Shown here: positions 46,861 through 58,379 of the stretch, piece after piece
Position numbering within the stretch: position 1 is the stretch's first letter
Layout: each line of letters begins with the position of its first letter
From: Pseudoneurospora amorphoporcata
Taxonomy: Eukaryota > Ascomycota > Sordariomycetes > Sordariales > Sordariaceae
Assembly: GCA_033297205.1 (NCBI GenBank)
Contig: MU859067.1
Span: 1-64,000 of the forward strand
DNA: 64,000 nt
Direction: 5' to 3'
Position numbers and translations under genes: made by a program
Notes under the pieces: generated by a model
The model's database searches: none
Seen by the model: the letters and a program-made list of their open reading frames with translations, nothing else
Told to the model about the DNA's origin: nothing

Positions 46861-47606
46861 TGTGTCGGACGGGGGCGCTTGCGACTCGACTCGAAGTGGG
46901 ATGGTTCGTGGTGGGATGTCCGAGTTGAATCTCGAGTTGGAGGTTCGGACTTCTTGGGGGCACGGCGCCGGGGCGAAAGTGGAATGGAGCTGAAAGTGGA
47001 GGCTCTCAATGGAAGGTCCGGTCTGAACTTCAGAGTCGGCGGTTTTATTAATCAGTGACTTGGGTAGGAGTCACTCCAGTGCGGAGTAAGCGGCGTGCCC
47101 AAGGTTTCTCGTTAACAGCCCCGGACCACCTTAGCTGACCCAGAATTTCATAAACTGACCTTGAAGTGATGCGAACGTAATGGGCGCGATGATCTTGAAA
47201 ATCACTTCAAATCACTTCTTCTTTGACCAATGTTTTAAATAAGCTGAAGGCACAGCAGGCTTTCGACAAATCATCACTTTGCGCCCAGAGCAAACAAACC
47301 GCTGTCCCTTGTTGGGGACTGCGGAGATAATCAGGATTTTGTTTTGTCTTTCAGTGTTTTGTGGCTCGTGCACCGTTGGGGAAGCCCGACATTGTGCAAC
47401 CTCTTCAAGCTTTGTGCAAAGCGCTTTCTTATGCAATCGGCTCGGGTAATTGTGCATCTCGAATCCCAGGTGGAGCTCCCGTCTCTGGTCGGCAACATCG
47501 CCCGCTTGCCGTAAAGGTGCCCGTAGGACAACGACAAGCGCTCAATCGATACCCCCATCTGCCAATTCTTCCGCCTCTTCAACTCGACATTGTCTCAATC
47601 GCAAAC
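46861..47606. promoter_or_regulatory. Divergent promoter region between MPC and NDUFA2 genes
   Basis: 746 bp separates the start codons of two nuclear-encoded mitochondrial proteins, so a shared regulatory region is possible. Near 47207 there is a direct repeat AAATCACTTC AAATCACTTC. No known binding site was confidently assigned. Confidence 0.55.
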
Positions 47607-48150
47607 ATGTCGGGCAGATTCGCTTTCAGCAAGGGCCTGAAGGAGGTCCGCTTCCTGTTCTGCCAGACGGGCGAGCACAGCGCTGCCACAAGGTGATATG
47701 ATCCCAGCCCTACAGATGGAGTCTCCCGTCAACGCAGCAGCGTGAATGACTCGAGCCATACCCGCTTCCCCTGATTTCGAGAACCGAACCCCAGACTAAC
47801 TTTAACTCTTTGAAATCCAGATCGTTTCTCCTCCGAAACTACCCTGCCATGAAGAAGGACAACCCTGCGACACCGATTCTGATCCGAGATGCGTCTGGCA
47901 CGCCGCCCAAGGTCTATGCGAGATTCGGTTGGTGGACCCTGTCTATACGATACCATGCTTTGCTGTTCTGGGTTGGTTCTAATGCTCGTCCTTTGCAGAG
48001 TTCGGTAAGGAGAAGAGTCAGTCGTTGGAGGGTAGGTCATGACATTCCCGTACACCTCGTCCGGACATATAACTAACACTGATGGTTCTAGGTTTGTCCG
48101 ACCAGCAAATCGAGGAGACAGTATCATCCCTCGTCAAGAACAGTTCTTGA
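47607..48150 (+). CDS. NDUFA2: NADH:ubiquinone oxidoreductase 10.5-kDa subunit (complex I, B8/NDUFA2)
   Basis: Four exons, 47607-47692, 47821-47927, 47999-48031 and 48092-48150, give 94 residues, the family's length. The subunit is a thioredoxin-fold accessory protein on the matrix arm of complex I. Recognised blocks: GLKEVRFLFCQTGEHSAATR, SFLLRNYPAMKKDNPATPIL, IRDASGTPPKVYARFEFGKE and GLSDQQIEETVSSLVKNS. Exon 3 is only 33 bp. Introns have CTAAC branch sites (for example before 47821 and 48092). The splice phases all close. Confidence 0.95.
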
Positions 48151-49711
48151 GCTGAAAAGGGAGAGGAACCGTGAAGCATGTCTATAACACCAATATCCTG
48201 GAAGCCATACATAACCCGCTCTGATGGCATAATGAGACCCGCAACCCCTTCGACGCAACCGATACATTGTCACCATTGTTGAATTTGTCGAGAAAGTCTC
48301 CTACTTCAGTCGTCGTCAAATCTTAGGTCCACTGGCTTTTGGTAATGGGGTACCCCGAGACGGGAAATCACAGTTATCACCCACGGCAACAACGTCTTAG
48401 AGCAGCGACCCAGAGAACAGATATTCCAGATTCACAGCTTTGCCAACCTTCCATCCTATCCCAGAGCGAGCCGATAGGCAACCGAGATCGTTTGGCGAAT
48501 CTGGGCTGTTCTTCGAAGTTCGAATTACACTATCATATGTGGAGTAGCACTTCGGTGTTGCGCGGGACTTTCGCTGTGTCGATATCCTCATGGTCGCCAC
48601 CAGAAGCTTGGTGAAATGTTCGAAGGTATCACGACTTTCCAACCCAGCGACTGAATTGGCCATCCGTTGTGCTGGTTACAGCCCATGTTCCTTCCTGGGA
48701 GAATTGGCCACGAGATTGGGAGATGAAACCAAAACACAAGTTGAAAGTCGCATTTGCGTTTGGATGCTTGAAAAACGATATGCATCAGGGTAAGTGAGGA
48801 CAAATGATGCAAACAATATCAGCACTTATCCGCGAAAGAGGCTGCAACCTTCCAACCATCGAAGCTGACATATTTAGAAAAGGGAAGGAGAAAAGACCTG
48901 CCCCTCAAGGTGACATGCTGAAGTGCCCGCTATCGGAAGAGCATGTCATATGGCCCAGCGATATTTTTCTCTCGTATCTCAAGACCGTCTTTTTGTTTTC
49001 AGCCGCTATCCAACGAATATCCAATTCCACACCCAGCCAGTCAGAACCGCTGAAGCAGGGCGGTAGTACCGCTTTTGTCCCAGAACAGCTTCCGCAGGTT
49101 GTGAGAGGGTGCCGTAGAGACGGGATCGTTGGCACGCAAATGTACAATTGCACCTACCCAGCCGTGATCGAATCAGAAGCCGACAACAGAAACACGGCTT
49201 TCCATTCGACAGGCTTCACACACCCCAAAGAGGCAAGTCAGGGGATGAGCAGATCGTTTTTGGGCGACCTCCAGACCTCCTTGGCGCGTGATGTTGCCCC
49301 GCGTTAAAAAGAGCTAGAGTTTTGGAGTGTGGCACTCAAAAGTACCCCATGATATAAGTACGTTGTCGCATTTTCTCAACTTATGCTGAGACTACATCAC
49401 CTCGAATTTGTCACAAGAGCAACCGTAATCGAGTGAAATTACCTCAGGAGCGTGCAAGGGATTCCGGCTGTGCCGAATGAAAATCCGGAAGAGACAACCA
49501 CAGAAGTTCCCCACAAACCTTGTGTTTCGCCTCACAAGGAGAGAGATAAAAGATCATCACCCCTCCTTTTTATCCCGCCGCCCCTGCCTTGTCTTATAAG
49601 AGAGACTGATCCAACCCAGAAGATTACGGAAACAACTTATTCGTCGACAATACCATCCGACAGGCTATATCAACTGTGTTCATCATCGGTATCAACCCCA
49701 GGAGCGCAAAG
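48151..49711. other. Intergenic region after NDUFA2
   Basis: No gene with recognisable motifs. A 167-codon open frame at 48804-49307 has no family resemblance or obvious codon bias. Confidence 0.5.
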
Positions 49712-50164
49712 ATGTCCAGGATATTTGGGCGTAGGTCAACCTCCCTCAAGCTTATGAGCCCTCCAAACTTAATGCCCCTCTCGGAACAAGAGAATCGCGA
49801 CTCCTCAGAAAACCACCACCATGACTCGGCTTACTCCTCGCTGTTGGATCCCATGGTGCGCGCAATGGAACCACCAGAACACCGCCGGACCAAATCCACC
49901 CCAGGCACATGGATGCAAGGTTTCGCAACCTCTGGACAACAAGATATCTCACACCGGGCGTGGTTGAGCGCCGCCGAAAGACGCCCTGCATGGACCGGTG
50001 AGCGTCCGCATCCCCGGAAGCTGGTCAAAGACCCCAACGGCTCCGGCCGGCCGTCATTCTCGGTCGAGCTTTCGGATAGTGATGGGGAGAAGGAGAAGGG
50101 CGTCCTTCGCCGACAACTGACCCGGCTGAGGAGTTTCTACCGGCGAGAGAAGCCGGGACCTTGA
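49712..50164 (+). CDS. Hypothetical small Ser/Arg-rich protein
   Basis: A single frame of 150 codons from ATG 49712 (MSRIFGRRSTSLKLM) to TGA. It is hydrophilic, with no signal peptide or membrane segment. The C-terminus has a short acidic patch and a basic amphipathic end (VELSDSDGEKEKGVLRRQLT). Third positions favour C and G, supporting coding. No family is recognised. Confidence 0.45.
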   Translation: MSRIFGRRSTSLKLMSPPNLMPLSEQENRDSSENHHHDSAYSSLLDPMVRAMEPPEHRRTKSTPGTWMQGFATSGQQDISHRAWLSAAERRPAWTGERPHPRKLVKDPNGSGRPSFSVELSDSDGEKEKGVLRRQLTRLRSFYRREKPGP

Positions 50165-50681
50165 GGACACCGCTCGGTCTCACTCTGCTTGCTGACTAGT
50201 GGTGTTATTCCTCGCCGGGGAAGACGGATCACGGCAAGCTCGAATATGCGGCTGGTCCGGCATCGTGAACTTTGATGTTCGGAGGATTTCCGTTCCTGGG
50301 GATGAGATTTGGGCATATTTGCTTGAAGACCCGCTCCGCCGGCACCGAAATTGCCCCACTCTTTCCTTGGCAGCCACTAGAATTCCTACGATCACAACTC
50401 TCATCGGTTATCAGGTCATAGAAGTCTTTTTTATGTGACCACTTTAAACTTCTCCGGATACATATCGACACCGAATACCCCTTCATCTCACTTTATACCA
50501 CACGATCAGTAGACTGTTAGGTCTTGATCTCAAATTCTATCTCGCTGAAACTCACTGCAAGTCCTACATCGGAGACCTGTTCCCATTTTTGGAAAAGCTT
50601 CTACATTCGAGGCAAACGACGAGTCCTCCCGGGTCAAACTTCAGCGGAATTAGATCTCAAACAACACACTTATGCAGCCCT
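50165..50681. other. Intergenic region and 5' leader of the hydrolase gene
   Basis: No gene. The hydrolase frame is open for 31 codons upstream of its first ATG but starts there with no ATG. Confidence 0.5.
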
Positions 50682-51971
50682 ATGATGGCGGCCTGGGCTT
50701 CTAACCTCCGCCCTAATGTGACAATGTCCTGTATTGTCCTTGGGGCTGTGGGTGTGTCCTTAGGCTTCAGTGTCCGTGTGTTGATGAGCCAGAACTCCAC
50801 CAAGGAGACGGTAATAATACCATCGCCAAGAGCCACTCAACTTCCAAAGTTGTCGAAAGAAGAAACCTCCGCACTTCCCTATCCGCCAGATGCTCTACCA
50901 GGCGCGAGAGACGTCGAGACCCCATATGGAACCATTAAAGTGTTCGAATGGGGCCCCGAAGATGGCGAGAAGGTGCTTCTATTACACGGCATCAGCACAC
51001 CATGCCTAAGTTTGGGGATTCTCGGAGAGGCGCTGGTAGAAAGAGGCTACAGGGTCATGGTGTTTGACTTCTTCGGGCGCGGCTACTCCGATGCGCCAAC
51101 GGACATCCCCTATGACATCCGGCTTTACTCGACGCAGATGCTCCTGGCTCTGGCATCTTCTAAACTTCCCTGGACCGGGGACAACGGATTCCACATCATC
51201 GGCTACTCCCTAGGCGGAGGTCTCGCAGTCTCATTCGCCAAGTACTACTCGCACATGATCCGGTCCCTGGTACTCGTGGCAAGCGGAGGACTGATCAGGT
51301 CAGAACATGTGAGCCGAAGGAGCAGGATCCTCTACTCAAAGGGCGTGCTTCCCGAGCCTCTGCTTCGGTGGCTCGTACGTCGACGGATCACTCCCCAGCC
51401 AGCAACAACGACGTCCGAAGCCAAGATGGCCAGTGAGGTCGTGGCTACCACCACCACCGCCACCACCACCAGCGAACAGTCCACCAAGAAGCATCACAAG
51501 AATAGCGATGCCAGCGGCGGCGACTCGTTCGACAATGCGGTTCTCTCGCCGCACAGGCCGAATAGCACGGTTTCCTCGGTGATGGCCTGGCAGGTCCAGC
51601 ATCAGCAAGGGTTCCTCACGGCTTTTATGAGCAGCATCCGACATGCCCCCATTTACGAACAGCGGGAGGATTGGATGAAGCTCGGTCAGCTTTTGGCTGC
51701 TAGGCGCAAGGCTTCTTCTGCTTCTGGTGCTGATGAGGATGAGGAAAGCGTCGGAGGACGGTCGTTGCCGGGACTCTTGGGTGGAAAGGTATTGCTGGTG
51801 CTTGGCTCAACGGATCCGGTCATCGTCAAGGAGGAGTTGATCCATGATGCCATATCGGTCCTGGGTGAAGATGGGTTTGAGGCTGTTGTGCTGGATTGCG
51901 GACATGAAATCGTCATGACGAGGGGGGAGGAGGTGGCTGGCTTGGCGGCGGGTTTTTGGTCACGGATTTGA
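50682..51971 (+). CDS. Membrane-anchored alpha/beta hydrolase
   Basis: The single-exon frame from ATG 50682 encodes 429 residues. One N-terminal membrane segment (about 15-36, SCIVLGAVGVSLGFSVRVLM) precedes the alpha/beta-hydrolase fold. Catalytic elements are complete: oxyanion motif LLLHGIS, nucleophile S176 in GYSLGGG, acid D378 in LGSTDPV, and H408 in DCGHEIV. A Thr/Ser/Ala-rich insert of about 50 residues interrupts the cap region (ATTTTSEQSTKKHHKN). The fold covers esterases, lipases and peptidases; the substrate cannot be read from sequence. A second in-frame ATG follows immediately. Confidence 0.87.
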   Translation: MMAAWASNLRPNVTMSCIVLGAVGVSLGFSVRVLMSQNSTKETVIIPSPRATQLPKLSKEETSALPYPPDALPGARDVETPYGTIKVFEWGPEDGEKVLLLHGISTPCLSLGILGEALVERGYRVMVFDFFGRGYSDAPTDIPYDIRLYSTQMLLALASSKLPWTGDNGFHIIGYSLGGGLAVSFAKYYSHMIRSLVLVASGGLIRSEHVSRRSRILYSKGVLPEPLLRWLVRRRITPQPATTTSEAKMASEVVATTTTATTTSEQSTKKHHKNSDASGGDSFDNAVLSPHRPNSTVSSVMAWQVQHQQGFLTAFMSSIRHAPIYEQREDWMKLGQLLAARRKASSASGADEDEESVGGRSLPGLLGGKVLLVLGSTDPVIVKEELIHDAISVLGEDGFEAVVLDCGHEIVMTRGEEVAGLAAGFWSRI

Positions 51972-52557
51972 AGAAATAAACGCTTGTATATGATGATGCG
52001 ATAAGTTGGATATACAAACGAGCCGAATCTGAATACAAATTTTGGATAACATTTATTGTCGTGATTCATTTTGCGAGTGATCATCGTGTCTCGAGGTGAT
52101 GAAGTGAAATCCATGAAGTTGATGTTGGAATGAAATCCATGTGCCTGGGACGGGACGGGACGGGACGGGACGGGAACACAGAAGTGAAAGTGCCCTGAAA
52201 TGTCATGCTAGGTGCTAATTCAGCGGGTGTCAGGCGGTTCCTCAGCACGTACCTACTTGCCTTGCACCCACAAGCTGCCCAAAGCAGCCGGATACAGGGG
52301 GCCGCATTGGTCGATCTGCAAGCTGCCGTTACGTGCAACCACAAACCCCACCAAGGCTGATAGCCTTTCAGGTTGAAGGAAATTTCCCAAACAACCTCCA
52401 AAACAAATCGCAGCCTCGACCAAACATTACCACTTCCAGCCCAGCGCGGCCGATTTGCGACTTAACCACAGTTGAACTCTGAAATACGAAAACAAGAACT
52501 ACATCAGGCATTATAACGATTTCGAAGTCACCAAATACTACAGACCAAGCCGTCACG
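51972..52557. other. Intergenic region between the hydrolase and Rrp43 genes
   Basis: Contains a GGGAC minisatellite at 52147-52175 and the Rrp43 promoter. Nothing else recognised. Confidence 0.55.
52147..52175 (+). repeat. (GGGAC)n minisatellite
   Basis: Five tandem GGGAC units plus a partial unit in the intergenic region. Confidence 0.85.
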
Positions 52558-53634
52558 ATGGCCGCCACAGCTCCAGTTCCCTCGCTGAGCTTCTCCCGAC
52601 CAACCTTCGCAAAGCTCTCGCCTCACCCTTACCTCCTCACGAACCTCACCGACCCCGAGAACCCCTGCCGTACCAACGGCCGCGTGCCGCACGAGGCTCG
52701 TCCAATTCACATCCACACCTCCTCGCTCGCCCACGCCAACGGCAGCGCGCTCGTCCGCACCGGCGACACCACGGTCGTCTGCGGCGTCCGCGCTGAGATC
52801 CTCCCCGTCGCCAGCATTCCCCAATATCGACCGCGGGAGCCCACTTACAACGACGAGAACACCGGCGATGACAGCACCGATGTCGACGAGCTAAAGGACT
52901 ACGACCTCCTTGTTCCCAACATCGAGCTAGCCACCGGCTGTGCGCCGCAGTTCCTCCCCGGCGTGCCACCCACGACACTGGCGCAGACACTCAGCACACG
53001 TATCTACTCGCTTCTGCACAGCTGCAAGGTAGTGGACCCCAAGGGCTTGAGGGTGTGGTACACTCCGCCTAAGGAGACCAAGGAGGAGGGCGCCATGGAG
53101 GTGGATGAGGCACAGGAAGAGGAGGAAGATGAGGAGGAAACGAAACCAGAGCTCAAGGCCTACTGGGTCCTTTACATTGATCTACTTTTTGTCTCGTTCG
53201 ACGGAAACCCCTTTGACGCAGCCTGGACGGCTGTCATGGCGGCGCTGCGCGACACGAAGCTGCCTGCAGCAAGGTGGGATCCGGATCGTGAGGCGGTGGT
53301 GTGCTCGCGGAGCGAGGAGGCGAAGACTGCATTGGGCGTGCGTGGACTGCCTGTTGCTTGCACGGCGACGGTGTTCTTGGAGAAGGAACACGGAGAGGAT
53401 TCGGGCACGTCGGCAGAGAGGAAAAGCAGGCACTGGATCTTGCTGGATCCGGATAGGCTGGAGGAGAGCCTGTGCAAGGAGACAGTCACGGTGGTAGTGG
53501 ACTGCAGCGGGGAGGAGACCAAGGTCAAGAGCATTGAGAAGCACGGTGGTACGGTCATTGGACGGGAGCTGATGAGGGGGTTCGTTGGTGTTGCGGAGGG
53601 GAGGTGGAGGGAAGTCAAGGAGGCGTCGAAGTAG
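52558..53634 (+). CDS. RRP43: RNA exosome core subunit Rrp43 (RNase PH-like)
   Basis: The single exon encodes 358 residues. Rrp43 is one of six RNase PH-type ring subunits of the exosome, which processes and degrades RNA in nucleus and cytoplasm; eukaryotic ring subunits are catalytically inactive. Matches to the family are NPCRTNGRVPHEARPIHI, ANGSALVRTGDTTVVCGVRA, LLVPNIELATGCAPQF, YWVLYIDLLFVSFDGNPFDA and TVVVDCSGEETKVKSIEKHG. GSALVRTGDTTVVCGV fits Rrp43/EXOSC8 better than Rrp42 or Rrp45, but the assignment between these paralogues rests on eye comparison. An acidic insert (MEVDEAQEEEEDEEETK) is present. Confidence 0.85.
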   Translation: MAATAPVPSLSFSRPTFAKLSPHPYLLTNLTDPENPCRTNGRVPHEARPIHIHTSSLAHANGSALVRTGDTTVVCGVRAEILPVASIPQYRPREPTYNDENTGDDSTDVDELKDYDLLVPNIELATGCAPQFLPGVPPTTLAQTLSTRIYSLLHSCKVVDPKGLRVWYTPPKETKEEGAMEVDEAQEEEEDEEETKPELKAYWVLYIDLLFVSFDGNPFDAAWTAVMAALRDTKLPAARWDPDREAVVCSRSEEAKTALGVRGLPVACTATVFLEKEHGEDSGTSAERKSRHWILLDPDRLEESLCKETVTVVVDCSGEETKVKSIEKHGGTVIGRELMRGFVGVAEGRWREVKEASK

Positions 53635-54536
53635 AGTGTCTCCCTTGTGGCAGGTATCTCGGGCTTGACCTGACCTTCTCACGGAGTTCCATACCTAAGC
53701 ATGGGCCACGAAACGAGAGAAAGCAATGTAACGGATTTGATACCCTAAGGATGTACGATTGAACAGTATGCACGGTCGGAGTGGTCTCAAATATCACCAT
53801 TGGTTACGATCCAATTTATAGGAACTGGATACCCGATTTCGCCATCAAGACAAATATTATACTAACATGGCCAAAATGGAATCAATACACACAAGGTTCC
53901 CGACCAGCAATGCCAGGACCGATGAGAAGGAAGTGAGAACGATGAAAACGCGAGGGCATATCCAGGGCAGCCGAGCACCAGTGCGTTCGGTGACCGATGG
54001 GCCGACTTCTTGTTATCAAGAGAACCTTGGCTGATCTGATGCGGAAGGACCATGGCTGCTCCTTCCTGGCCTGGATGTTCCCAACTTGAGGAAGGAATGA
54101 CACTCCCTCTGATAAGGTGAGTACCTCAACGGACATCCCATGACGTACTAAGCGATTGCAGTGGGTGGCAGGTGAGGGTTAACCGGCCGCACTTTCCATT
54201 TTACAAACGACGACGCAGCCAGTGGTGAAAGGTTTTTCTCTTATGGCACTCAGTCCCTCAGTCCTTCATCCTCTCTGTCGTCCTATTTCCTCACTCTCTT
54301 CTTCTCGCCCACTCATCTGACCGCCCTTTCTCCTCCTCACCCACACCCTCCCTCATCCTTTCTCCTCCATCCGCGCCGTCGACTCGCCTTTCTTGAGTCA
54401 GCGGTTCGAAAGATCGCGTTCAAGAAGCCAACCATCTTAGCAAACTTTTGTTCCGCGCCTGCGCGTGAGAAGTCAGCAACCTTTCACCTTTCAAATCACT
54501 ACGACCCACGCCACCGCCTGTTTGTTGCGGGAGACG
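53635..54536. other. Intergenic region after Rrp43
   Basis: No gene recognised. A pyrimidine-rich stretch at 54240-54370 resembles a promoter or leader for the following relic. Confidence 0.5.
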
Positions 54537-54895
54537 ATGTCAGATCCCCCTCAGCCCATCATGGCCCCTCTTACCGCCTTCCACACAATGCAGACGCAGC
54601 CATCGGAAAGCTGGATAGCCGCCAGAGGGTGTTTTATGGAGGTGATGGGTGCCAGTTTGTGGAAATGTATGACGAGTTTGTTGAAAGTGGCGGTAATTAC
54701 CTTGATTCGTATTACACTGAGGGTATTGCTGGCGAAAACTCAGCCATGGACCAAGGATCGTGTCATTGGTTTATTGAAGAGTTTGAGGCTTGCATGTTTG
54801 GGGATCTCTACGACAGCGACGAGTCGGTCGGCTCTAATTACTCGAGGTATCCTCCGCACATTGGGTTGCTTGCTTGCCTGCCTTGAGCTTATGGC
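54537..54895 (+). pseudogene. Truncated, internally deleted copy of the downstream 2EXR-domain gene
   Basis: The frame from ATG 54537 reads MSDPPQPIMAPLTAFH, resembling the N-terminus of the gene at 56303 (MSDHTQLPSVTMGPPTTFH). After about 54585 the similarity resumes in another frame with the C-terminal part: VFYGGDGCQFVEMYDEF against VFYGNDGRRYVEMYSKF, and CHWFIEEFEACMF against CDYFIEEVECAFM. About 300 residues between are missing, including the 2EXR core. A duplication followed by an out-of-frame internal deletion explains this best; a short spliced gene is less likely because no intron signals join the two frames. Confidence 0.75.
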
Positions 54896-56302
54896 GGTAG
54901 TCGACACTTTGAGGTTCGTGGATATACTAGGGAATCACTGCATCAGACTTGGCTGGGTTTTCCACTTATGTTTTGTCGTTTTGGTGTATGTGGCTGCGGG
55001 TAGTATATAATGGATTCCCTACGCGCTTCCTACTACTTTTTTTTATTTGTATTTATTGATTCTTTTAATTTATTCTTTATCGTAATTACACCTTTGTCAC
55101 TTTGATCCTTTCCTTTCAGCTTTTGTCGTTGAACTATCTCGCAAATTCTTCGTAGTATAGGTCTCGGCAACATGACTCTTAAGCAAAGAGACAGGGTGGT
55201 GATGGCTTTGATTGAGAAGCTAATTGTACCCATGTGATTGAGCACCGCGCTGGGTACAATGTGAGCAGAATACTTCGTCTTCTTTGACATATCGAGTTTG
55301 ACAGCTAGCTAAAATTTCATATAGGCATTCAGGGCCACTGAAGTGCCATGATCTCGCCGGTTCTAGGGTGATTGCGTGTTTGACATGATGATGACCGGTT
55401 GAGCTTATTGTTTTGTTAAGATTGTAGGTTTTGTATTACAAGGAGTTAGACTGTTTCAACGCTCAGACGAAGAGTTGTGGTTGAGTTATTGACCGTTGAG
55501 TCGGCTACGATGAGATGGTCGACAAAGACTTTCACATATACTATGATTATTGCCTTGTGTAAGCTTTGGCATACTTCCCACGGTCAAGAATCTTCTCTCA
55601 GTTACATGATATCCGGGACTCGTTTTTACCAACGATGTATAAGTGAGCAGCAACATGATAACGATGGCAACCATGTTAGGAGAGCATATCTTAGTCCAAA
55701 AGCTGTAACGAAGGCGATACGGAACAGAACCCTACGGAGATCGATGGATGGATGGATGGATGGATGGTGTTTCAATATCGGCAGATGTATGTATGTATGT
55801 CTTTGACGTAGCATGGTATTAAAACAAGTTAAAATATGGAATAAAAGTGTTGATAAACCTTCCACCTCGTCTCGACCTCGTAATGTACTCGGCTAGTTCT
55901 TATCTCGAAACCTTTCCGCCATTCCATCTATACTTCGACGATGACCGCCATCTCCATAATTCCATTCTCACCGCCGCGGGCATCATCATGTCCCTCAATC
56001 ATCCCATCTTTCTTGTTTGCCTTGGTGCCTGCCTTGGTGGGGTTGGTCATTATGTGCCAGGTGCATAAGGTAAAGTATAAGAATACGTTCTGGGCCCCAG
56101 ATTCTGCCTCCTTCTTTCTTCTCCCTTTCACATCACCCGACCGCCCACAAGCGCCTGGCTACCAATTCAACGATCCAACGATCCGCCGGTCCAACGATCC
56201 AACAATCCACCCTTTATTCCTGGGCGTAACAATCCAATGGCCACGCTCACATTGCACCTCATGATCACCTCGATCCACATCACCGCTGGTTGTTAGTTCG
56301 TG
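54896..56302. other. Intergenic region before the 2EXR-domain gene
   Basis: No gene recognised. (ATGG)n at 55743-55768 and (ATGT)n at 55787-55801 microsatellites occur, and a GATCCAACGATCC-type short repeat lies at 56170-56205. Confidence 0.55.
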
Positions 56303-57478
56303 ATGTCAGATCACACTCAACTGCCCAGCGTCACCATGGGGCCTCCAACCACATTCCACCCGTTTCCCAAGTTGCCCTGGGAGCTTCGTCATGAAATTTG
56401 GGAGCTTGCTGTACGACCGCTCGACCGCCCTGGAGTCCACGTCTTCTGCGTCGAGGAGCATGAGCCAGACGATTCCTCCGTTGAAGAAGTTGAAGATCGC
56501 GACAAGTCCAACCTTCACTTTTCAGTTCCGGCTGCAACTATGTCGGCCGGGCCCTGCGGTAACCCGTCCACATACATGATCGACGGTGGACTTTGGACCG
56601 CTTGTAAAGAATCACGGGCAGTGATGGAAGAGGCCTTCAAGCACCAGATGTGGGATCACAAAAGGAGGGCTTGGCGACTGTTCTTTGCGGCTATTGTGAG
56701 GGCCAACTCCATTCCTTTAGCCCTTCGGGCACTACGAAGCCCTTCTCCAGTTCTCGAAAACCCTTATGACGAGTTGGGGGACGACGAGCTTGATATGATA
56801 CCGGCCACAGCATTCTTTCTATCGCCACCATCGTCTTCTTCATTGCCATCATCCACGCAAACGACTAAAGCAGACCAACCGAAAACCCAAGTTACAACAT
56901 CCCCACACTATTTCAGTGTCTTTCCCCATCAGGATCTCTTCATATTCCGGCCTGCATCGAGGAAAATAGATAATATCTGGTCTCGGCTCGAACTCAACTT
57001 TCCTTTTGGCTCAAGGAGATGGGGATTTCTCGGATTCGGTAGCAAACACGGCCTCGCACTCAAGTACGATTCGGCCTGGTTGGATGATTACTACCGAGAT
57101 CCTGCTGGTGAAATCACCGGCGCTGTTAATATGGTCGACAGAATGGTTAAGGCTATTGTGTTCTTTGACACTACCCGAGCGGAAACCATTTGGTTGGTTG
57201 ATTATCGACTCAAGCTCAAGCAGAATACACCCGCAGACAAGAGGGAACCTGATGTTAACCAGAAGGTGTTCTATGGGAATGATGGGCGTCGATACGTTGA
57301 GATGTATTCCAAGTTTCCCGAGGCAGGTGTTGACTATCTTCAGTGGTTTTATACTGACGGGGTTGAGGGTGAAGACTCGTCCATTAGCGAAAGATCTTGT
57401 GATTACTTCATCGAAGAAGTTGAATGTGCTTTCATGAAATATGTTGAACGAAGGTTCGGATGCCGGGTGGGGAGATGA
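56303..57478 (+). CDS. 2EXR-domain protein of unknown function
   Basis: The single exon from ATG 56303 gives 391 residues. The N-terminus carries the 2EXR signature, FHPFPKLPWELRHEIWELAV, named for its two ExR motifs and greatly expanded in filamentous ascomycetes. A long low-complexity Ser/Thr stretch (SPPSSSSLPSSTQTTK) lies mid-protein. The C-terminal region (KVFYGNDGRRYVEMYSKF) recurs in the relic at 54537. No signal peptide or membrane segment. Function of the family is not established. Confidence 0.88.
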   Translation: MSDHTQLPSVTMGPPTTFHPFPKLPWELRHEIWELAVRPLDRPGVHVFCVEEHEPDDSSVEEVEDRDKSNLHFSVPAATMSAGPCGNPSTYMIDGGLWTACKESRAVMEEAFKHQMWDHKRRAWRLFFAAIVRANSIPLALRALRSPSPVLENPYDELGDDELDMIPATAFFLSPPSSSSLPSSTQTTKADQPKTQVTTSPHYFSVFPHQDLFIFRPASRKIDNIWSRLELNFPFGSRRWGFLGFGSKHGLALKYDSAWLDDYYRDPAGEITGAVNMVDRMVKAIVFFDTTRAETIWLVDYRLKLKQNTPADKREPDVNQKVFYGNDGRRYVEMYSKFPEAGVDYLQWFYTDGVEGEDSSISERSCDYFIEEVECAFMKYVERRFGCRVGR

Positions 57479-58379
57479 GGAGAGGTGGGGTCCAACGTTA
57501 GGATTGCTTGCTTGCTTTCCTTAAGATTGACCAGAATATACCTACTATGGAATGCAACTGAAGTATCAAGCGGCTGTTGTATTTGGACCTCATTGAACTT
57601 GGTGTCTGCGGGTTTGTGTTATCTTGATGCAATGAATCCCGTTCTCTATGTGGCTCAGAATTTTCTCTCCGAGTGGTAAAAAAGGAATTTTACCCCTTTG
57701 CAATCACCACAACGCCCACATCGCACTTGTTAATTTAGGTCGAATAGCATCAAAGGATTCCGTCGCCGTGGCCTTTCTCTTGACATTAGGGGGTCAGGTG
57801 CAGCAGATATTCTTCCATTAAGGAAAATGGTGAATCGGCAAAAGAGCTGATGCCGACAGTTAGCTCATTATTCGACGAAGTTTGAGCGGCCGTTGGAGCA
57901 TGATGAGAACTTAAGAATAGGATCCTGAATAACAGAATGAGTCGTGAGATATAGAAGCTGGAGAAGATCATGTTGACTTACAGGTGAGCATCAAATAATA
58001 GTTGCAGCTTCAGTCCCATCTTCCTCCTCATTGTTTGATGTCCAGACTTGTCAAACCTTTCAGCCAAACCTTAGCAACTCACCGGATTACAGAAGGGCAA
58101 ACCCAGAGACCTAAACCTCAGTCACATCCCAAATACCGAGATTGTTTCCTGCTGAGATTCTCTCGCCGTGTGGCTTGTTCGCAGACAACATCCAGACCCT
58201 TCCATCTTGTTGAGTCCACCAAACCACGACTGTTTGTCCTTTTGCCCAAGACCCATAAATACCTGGTTACCAGCTCGCTGACTTCCAAGTTCCAACAGAT
58301 TTCTCACCATTGTCACCTTTGTCTCACGATCTCCAAGTCTGATACACCACAAAAACTATACGTGCCTAACAATCCCAAG
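57479..58379. other. Intergenic region before the acidic hypothetical protein
   Basis: No gene recognised. The downstream gene's frame is open back to about 58002 with an alternative ATG at 58038. Confidence 0.5.

Noticed and set aside
54465..55010. 181-codon frame as an intact gene
   Set aside because: Homology to the 2EXR gene's C-terminus lies in another frame, so this frame is not the ancestral one beyond about codon 40.
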